64,000 bases of DNA from Riptortus pedestris (lineage: Eukaryota > Arthropoda > Insecta > Hemiptera > Alydidae). Position 1 is the first letter of the stretch. Every line of letters starts with the position of its first letter. The stretch covers positions 49,626,501 to 49,690,500 of the forward strand of contig CM032232.1 of assembly GCA_019009955.1 (NCBI GenBank), in the 5' to 3' direction. A model generated the notes under the pieces. The model ran no database searches and was not told the DNA's origin. It saw only the letters and a program-made list of their open reading frames with translations. The position numbers and the translations under genes were made by a program. Shown piece after piece: positions 58,272-64,000 of this stretch.

Positions 58272-59611
58272 CCCTGGAATGGTAAGGTGGGGCATACAGT
58301 GCCCCAGGAAAAGTGTGTAGTTCAATTTCCGCCAGGTGGCCCAGTTTGGCTGGGCAAACCTTTCATGAGTTTTCCTGTCCCAACATGCTCCCTTCAATGT
58401 GTGACATAGCCTTGACCTAGCAGGTTGTTTTGGTGCTTTTATTTGCATTTTGGGGTACTGTATGCCCCACCTTACCATTAGTGTTTCTTTTCAGTAATTA
58501 TTAACATTAGTTTTAATATTGTTTTTTAATAACGTGAGCCATAAAATGGACGACAAAAAAGTATTTTTGTTAGGCCGGGACGATGAATTAATTTTACAAG
58601 TATTATTTCGTGATTCAGCAACTGCTGAATTTAAAGATTTTTCAAATGATGAAGAAAACGATGCTGTTGAAGACGATGATGATGTTCCTGATGTTTTTAA
58701 CGTTGATTCGTCTGATAGTGAATACATCCCTGATCCTGACGAAAAGGAATCATCGGGAACATCTCTCTTTGTATTTGACAATGAACTTACATTATTGTCA
58801 TATGTCCCAAAAAAGAATAGAAATGTTTTACTATTATCGAATATGCACCAAGGCCAATCAATGATAAAAGAAAAAAATATCCCAGAAATTATACATTTTT
58901 ATAATAATACAAAGGGAGGTGTAGATGTTTTCGACCAAATGTGTGCCCAGTACAACTGTAGCCGAAAAACCAGGCGATGGCCCCTATGTCTTTTTTATGG
59001 AATGCTCAACGCCGCTGGAATCAATGCCTACATCATTTTGAGAGAAAACATTCACCGTTCTGGTGGGAAGATGGAGAGCAGGTTAGATTATCTACTGTCA
59101 TTAGGTGAAGAGCTGATAAAGCCATGGATGATGCATCGCCTGACCATAAGAACCATTCCCAGATCTGTACGGGAGGCCATCGAGGTGCAATTCGGAGTTA
59201 GCAGCCCAGCACCACCACCCGCTACACAAGGCGCTCGTTCGTCCGGTTGGTGTCATCTATGTGGTAGAGGCAAAGACACTAAAACCACTGTAAAATGTTG
59301 CAAATGCAATAGATTTATATGTTCTAGTCACAAAATCGTTGTATGTGATGCTTGTAATGACTAATAATTAAGTTCCTCCAGATAATAGGTATAATTCTAT
59401 TTTTTTTTTCAATTACTTATAAAACATAGTAAGTTTTTTTTTTAAATATTCTTATTTTTAAAAGACAGCTAAATGTTTATAAAATAGAGAAAATGTTTTG
59501 TTTATGTAAATAAAAATTATTATCATAGCGTAAAAAATCTTTAATAATTGGGGTACCTAGTGCCCCACCTTACCTTTCGTGTTCCAAAATTTACACCTTA
59601 CCATTCCAGGG
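58272..59611 (+). mobile_element. piggyBac element, internally deleted
   Basis: 1340 bp between TTAA duplications (58268-58271, 59612-59615) with 15-bp perfect inverted ends CCCTGGAATGGTAAG. A second inverted pair, GGTAAGGTGGGGCATACAGT near the left end and its near-complement at about 58456-58482, lies before the gene. It encodes a shortened transposase. Confidence 0.93.
58519..59364 (+). CDS. Shortened piggyBac transposase-derived protein
   Basis: 281-codon intact frame; the start at 58546 (MDDKK) is equally possible. Residues 1-82 are the acidic N-terminal region. From about 83 the sequence is the last part of the catalytic core (SYVPKKNRNVLLLSNMH, then NTKGGVDVFDQMC with the third catalytic Asp, D136), followed by the usual C-terminal segment and a cysteine-rich zinc-binding domain (C245, C248, C260, C263, C268, H271, C276, C279). 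The central core with the first two catalytic Asp residues is missing, so it cannot cut DNA by itself. The N- and C-terminal parts join in frame. The cysteine-rich domain binds element ends in this family, so a competitor or repressor role is possible. An AATAAA lies at 59509-59514. Confidence 0.88.
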   Translation: MFFNNVSHKMDDKKVFLLGRDDELILQVLFRDSATAEFKDFSNDEENDAVEDDDDVPDVFNVDSSDSEYIPDPDEKESSGTSLFVFDNELTLLSYVPKKNRNVLLLSNMHQGQSMIKEKNIPEIIHFYNNTKGGVDVFDQMCAQYNCSRKTRRWPLCLFYGMLNAAGINAYIILRENIHRSGGKMESRLDYLLSLGEELIKPWMMHRLTIRTIPRSVREAIEVQFGVSSPAPPPATQGARSSGWCHLCGRGKDTKTTVKCCKCNRFICSSHKIVVCDACND

Positions 59612-59615
59612 TTAA

Positions 59616-59847
59616 TGAATGCATAAATATATATGGCTGTGACCATTCATATAACCTGAAGGAAGGTTGCTTTGCTTAACACATTAGTGCAAAGTCATTC
59701 AAGTCTTGGTAAGTAAAAATGCATACTCCACACTGTAACCCTGTATTTATCAATAGTAATGTGCTATATATAATGTAGTACCTGTTTACAGCCTTTCTTT
59801 CATAAAAAATGACCACAAGCCTCAACCCAAACCCAACACCATCTACC
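59616..59847. other. Stretch without recognised features
   Basis: Nothing supported between the piggyBac element and a compound microsatellite. Confidence 0.4.
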
Positions 59848-59964
<117 letters not shown>

Positions 59965-60257
59965 AAATAAACGCATCCACATGTGCCTTCATACTTTAAT
60001 GAACATTATTTTTTTCATCTTCAATGAGCTAGGAACAGGGGACATTTAAAGAATATTTTCAATGTCAATGGTTTCTATAGGTATGAACACATTGTGTCAA
60101 GCTCCTAGTGAACCTGGGGTTTTATTCTGTAATGGCAATCAGTTAATCGTAATTTAGGGTATACTCGTATATTTGGTCGGTTAAAGACCCTCAATTGTCA
60201 AATTTTTATCCCTTTAAGATAGTTTTTAAGTAATTATTTAAGTTAGGCATAAAGATG

Positions 60258-60493
60258 TTTATTATTATTATTATTCATTATCAGCCACTTTTTGCTGCTA
60301 TGGCTAATTGGGACCGGTTTATACAGGTTACCACCCTTTTCTAGCAATGGTGCGACTAGTTTTTAGGATTTTATTTAATGAGTTCGTCACTAAATAAATT
60401 CCTATCACCCAGACGAGAATCAAACTTGCCACTCTATGTTTACCATGTGAGATTATGGCCAAGCTTTACTTACATGGCTAACCTGAGCCCCAG
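60258..60493 (-). mobile_element. tRNA-derived SINE, copy 2
   Basis: Same family as 58038-58258. Minus strand: head GGGGCTCAGGTTAGCCATG, B-box-like AAGTTTGATTCTCG, body ending AAAAAGTGGCTGATAATG, and an (AAT)n tail at 60258-60276. Confidence 0.8.
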
Positions 60494-60682
60494 GTGTTTA
60501 TTATAGAAATGCTATATTTTTAGTTTAAAAGCTATCTTTGAAAAATTCTATCTGGTTTGGATTATTCTGATATTTGTTGATGATACATGTTTCTCAAAGG
60601 GTTTTCGTTCTTTATTGTAAAATAAATGTTGACATTCATTTCATATTTACTTTTTTTTTTTAGGATGCCAAATTAATATAAA

Positions 60683-62366
60683 ATGTCGATGGGACAATTG
60701 TATTTATTTCAAGAAATACCTCCACGCCAATTAAAAGAATTTATGAAAAAGATGAAGGATGGCTTCCCTAAATCAATACATGTGAGATATATAATTGGAC
60801 ATATTTTATTTTTAATAATATGTTTTTATATGTTACATACATCAGTTAGTTATGAAATGAATAAAATATTCATATATGCAACAATTCCGAATATTTATTT
60901 TGTCCTCTTAGCTTGGTGAACGAAACACTGTGCAGCCCCCCTACCTTAACTCACTAAGTGTTTGAACTAGCACTGGGTTTTTTAATTGTTTATATTTATT
61001 TTTATTATTTCCTCCTTCTTTTCTTAAATTTCATTTTACTGGTTTCTGACATGAGTACATTATAAAATTTCAATTTTATAATTCCTCCCCTATGTATATG
61101 TTCCACCATGAAGAACCTGATGTGATCTAACTCTACCACGTCGACTCTAATCCATCCCATCACAGATCTCTGAAATTAACCTGTTCCCTGTCAGCTCTTC
61201 TCTCTGCTCCTTCCCATATTTATGTGGAACTCAAGCCAATTTCTGTTACGAATTATCAATATTACATCAAGACAGGACCTCTCTTCTGACTGACTCAGGG
61301 ATATCTGTTGAATAAACATACATGTATTTTTTTTTTTTTTCCAAACTAATATGCACCAGTATTTCCCCTTATGGAAAACCCAATCCCCTACCATCTTTGA
61401 ATGTCTATTGTTACCCTATATCAGCATCACTTCACCATGAGTATATTGCTTCCTTAATGAATCCGACCCCTCAAGTGTCCTAGAATCCTTCTCCAGGAGA
61501 ATCACTTTAATGTACAAATTGTGGGCGGCTCTGTTGCCTCAAGTTGCTAAAACACATAGTATCACCCAAGCACGTTTAATTTGGTTCCCAGACCAGTAAC
61601 ATTCAAGAAATGACATTCCTACCAATGTTTATTCTTGTCATCTAAATGTCTTCTCAAACCTACTTATTGGACTTGGTACTGTTCCAAAATCCTCGATTGT
61701 TCTCGCCTGCCATAACCATGTTCCCTGCCACAAATCCAACCTTCTAGATGTGGTTTTAATACCCAATGATAATAATGCAAGTGTATAGAGCTCTATGTAA
61801 TAACTATAATATTTAGTGAACTATTTTCTTTTAGATGTCAGTAGTCCATCAAATGTTTTAATAAAAAAATGCAAACAACAAAAGAAATTATTATTATTAT
61901 GATTCTTAACTGTTCAGTTTTCTTTCTTGCCCTATATTTTGTGCACTTCGTTCATGATGAGTGACTCCTCTATTATGGAAAATTTGTAACTCGAATAGTT
62001 ACCTAATGAAAATAGAAACACAATTTTTTGTTTTCTTTATATTTCTCAATCCCTAACTGTATCATTGGGCAATCCTCTTTCTCTCAGTAGTTTATTAAAT
62101 TTGTAAATGTGAGTGAGTGTAAGTGGAGAAATGGATACTAAAGCTGAAGAAAACAGTTGACACTGATATGTTTTGAACAGAGTGCAAGTCATAGAGCTAA
62201 TTACCACTTAAAATATATTAAATGCAATATTTTTATTTAATTATAGGCTCATGGATTTCTTAGGACTATGATAAACTGGAAGGAAAAGGCTCCTGAACTA
62301 GATATTTTCATCCTTGCTCCTAATGGTAACCCTCGTCTTGGAGTAGTATTCTTTTTCCTTTTACAA
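60683..62366 (+). CDS. GLYAT-like N-acyltransferase, 5' part (two coding exons)
   Basis: Exons 60683-60781 (33 codons) and 62247-62366 (40 codons), both phase 0, with GTGAGA and GTAAGT donors and CAT|GT...TATAG|GCT borders. A splice acceptor at 60662-60663 puts 19 bp of 5' UTR before the ATG, so an untranslated first exon lies upstream. The 73 residues (PPRQLKEFMKKMKDGFPKSI, then GFLRTMINWKEKAP and LDIFILAPNGNPRLGVVF) resemble the N-terminal region of insect glycine-N-acyltransferase-like GNAT proteins. The acyl-CoA-binding part would lie beyond 64000. Assignment is by resemblance only. Confidence 0.6.
60782..62246 (+). other. Intron 1 of GLYAT-like gene
   Basis: No repeat or gene recognised; C-rich on this strand around 61080-61750. 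Short (TTA)n at about 61889-61899. Confidence 0.45.
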
Positions 62367-63235
62367 GTAAGTTAATTATAAAGCATTCGAATCATAAAGA
62401 AATCCTTCTTGCTAGTTTATTTAATTAAAAGTTGCTGGAATGTATATTTTCATTTAACAGTTATTTGTACAATAGTATATAAATTCTTTTTTTCTTTCTT
62501 TTTATTTTAACTCGTTAATAAGTGGTAACTACCTTTCAGTGAGCTGAATAACTGGAATTACATTTGGCACTGTTGAATTTTCTTACAGATTCATAGTCAG
62601 AAAAGTCAGCATTATAGATCCCAGAAAAAAATAAAATCATTTGCTCAATAGCCCTAGTCCCATATGGCATTGGTAGGAAGTCAAGTGATTTATTTGACAC
62701 TCCCTACCACATTTTGGATGGCATTAGAGACCAATGTTCAGGATTTTTTATTCAATTCGTTACTCTATGGGCTCACTTCCTGAGTGGACACCAAAGGGAT
62801 GGATAAAAATCTAAATTGAAACACTTTAATCAGTGTGTCATTCCTGAGTTAAAACCAGCCACTTCAAAGTCAAGCACGCCAAGTGCACTCCTATTCTTCT
62901 CAGACTCTAGAAGATACGTCAAATTTTATCTTGGACTATTTATATTATTTTTTGAGTATTGAAAAAATAAAAAGTTGTGGGCATAGTTTTCAAGAAAACC
63001 CATAAAGGTAAAAAAAAAAAAAAAAAATTAAGAATATTCTGCAGAAGTGTCTTCAATTAACCATAGTTTAGAGCCATTTTTCTTTACTTCATTCAAATCA
63101 AACCAGAAAAGTTCTGGAGAGGATGATGTGGAAATGGCTTGACCATAATAATAAAATAATTAATCGCCTACTAAAATTGAATATAATCAGCTTATTAGCT
63201 CTTATTTACAAACATTTTCCACTAATCCTGTACAG

Positions 63236-63287
63236 GTGCTCATGTTAGCCATGTGAGTTAAAGCGTTGGATTTAAGTGATGTCAGTT

Positions 63288-63292
<5 letters not shown>
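63236..63292 (+). repeat. tRNA-derived SINE head fragment
   Basis: GTGCTCATGTTAGCCATGTG with the A-box-like GCCATGTGAGTTAAAG, cut at GTTCAAAAT by a (TA)n tract (63293-63354). Third member of the SINE family, here on the plus strand. Confidence 0.65.

Positions 63293-63354
<62 letters not shown>
63293..63354. repeat. (TA)n microsatellite
   Basis: Pure TA tract replacing the body of the SINE fragment. Confidence 0.95.
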
Positions 63355-63358
<4 letters not shown>

Positions 63359-63480
63359 GTGTGTTGTTCTTTTCGGAGCTTTGGTCAATGTTGGTGAAAT
63401 GAATCTTAGTTTATGCCAATATTTCGAGAATTTTTATTTTCTCTTCCTCAGGGCAAGACTAAACATATTTATAGACTATT

Positions 63481-64000
63481 AGGTGAATCAAATATAAACG
63501 AGACTTTTTTTTTTTTTAATTTATTTTAATTTTAAACGCAAAAAATAATATAGCTTATTTTTCTACATACTCTTCTGACTTGGAAACACATTTTTCCCAA
63601 CGGATAGGTAGCTTTCCAATTCCTTCCATGTAGTAAGATGCAGGTCGTGTCTGCAGCCAATTGCGCAATAGGCTTCAACCTCACCATCACTGTCGAATCT
63701 TTGGCCTCCTAAAGCTTCCTTGAGAGGGCCAAACACATGAAAGTCACAGGGTGACAGGTCTGGGCTGTAAGGAGGGTATTCCAGTGTCTCCCACCCCAGT
63801 TGCTCCAATTTTTCCCTAGTCATGGCTGCTGTATGGGGGCGAGCATAGTCATGGAGAAGAACCACTTCTCTGATCGGTAGGTCTCGTCTTTTGCGGCGAT
63901 ATGCAAGTCGGATTTTCAACACGATCACCACCCCCCACAAACTGTTTATGGCATGCAAACACTCTGGCACGCGAAAGTGTCTTTTCCCCGAACTGTGCAG
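63481..64000 (-). pseudogene. mariner transposase, C-terminal half, cut by window end
   Basis: Minus strand: LLHDYARPHTA with the second Asp and, 34 residues later, YPPYSPDLSPCDFHVF with the third Asp, so this part of the D..D34D site is conserved. After RFDSDGEVEAY the frame is shifted; the homologous C-terminus (from about 63650 leftwards) lies in another frame. A different lineage from the mariner at 49.8 kb. The left terminus is probably near 63481. It lies 1.1 kb downstream of exon 2 of the GLYAT-like gene, probably in an intron. Confidence 0.8.

Noticed and set aside
58263..58478. Minus-strand 71-codon open frame at the left end of the piggyBac element
   Set aside because: Spans the terminal and internal inverted repeats and reads out into flanking sequence; no family features.

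Overview
This window is AT-rich, transposon-packed nuclear DNA from an insect. The reasons are one intact seven-transmembrane odorant receptor gene of the insect OR (7tm_6) type with GT-AG introns, several mariner/Tc1/piggyBac/P-like/Penelope-like relics, and a short TTAGG-type run. I cannot name the species. Long introns and repeat density fit a large-genome, perhaps hemimetabolous, insect, but that is inference.

Host genes, all on the + strand: (1) an apparently complete odorant receptor, eight coding exons from 32160 to 47879, 388 codons with every exon junction in phase; (2) the 5' part of a GLYAT-like N-acyltransferase gene, coding exons 60683-60781 and 62247-62366, continuing past the window; (3) a lone candidate exon at 1703-1766.

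Two non-coding repeat families dominate. 'Family H' (about 0.6 kb short form, 0.9-1.3 kb long form) has a 5' module starting TTTTAGCAGATTTCC, a central (TA)n, a middle module with a poly-G tract, and a 3' module ending in a hairpin (ACGCAGCCCCTGCGT) and GACGGAC. The inverted AGCAGATTTCC/GGAAATCTGCT near both ends, the 3' hairpin, T-tract insertion and head-to-tail tandems resemble non-autonomous Helentrons (HINE/DINE-1 type). Plus orientation here means 5' module to 3' module. 'Family J' starts CTAGCTAAGGTACCCGGC, ends GTTACAATTTTATATA, carries about 298-bp internal tandem repeats, and sits in or next to (TA)n tracts, including those inside family H.

Layout: 1-10 kb, family H copies, a TIR-bounded element, an R2-like retrotransposon relic and a Tc1 relic. 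10.6-23 kb, nested H and J elements in opposed orientations plus a solo LTR. 24-26 kb, a P-superfamily-like element with 8-bp target duplications encoding a THAP plus coiled-coil protein. 26-32 kb, H copies including two head-to-tail junctions and a piggyBac relic. 32-48 kb, the odorant receptor with mariner relics, a second solo LTR and H copies in introns, and a 47-bp tandem array that repeats its own 5' splice site. 48.8-51.1 kb, a MITE, a 5S rRNA-derived sequence and a mariner with both ends. 52.5-55.3 kb, a decayed Penelope-like element. 56-57.7 kb, a J copy and a pogo-like MITE. 58.3-59.6 kb, an internally deleted piggyBac with an open frame. 60.2-64 kb, the GLYAT-like gene, SINEs and a mariner cut by the window end.

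The strongest unusual signals are the exact 47-bp splice-donor array, two internally deleted DNA transposons that keep open frames for their DNA-binding parts, an empty/filled site pair for family H, and directly abutting family H copies.
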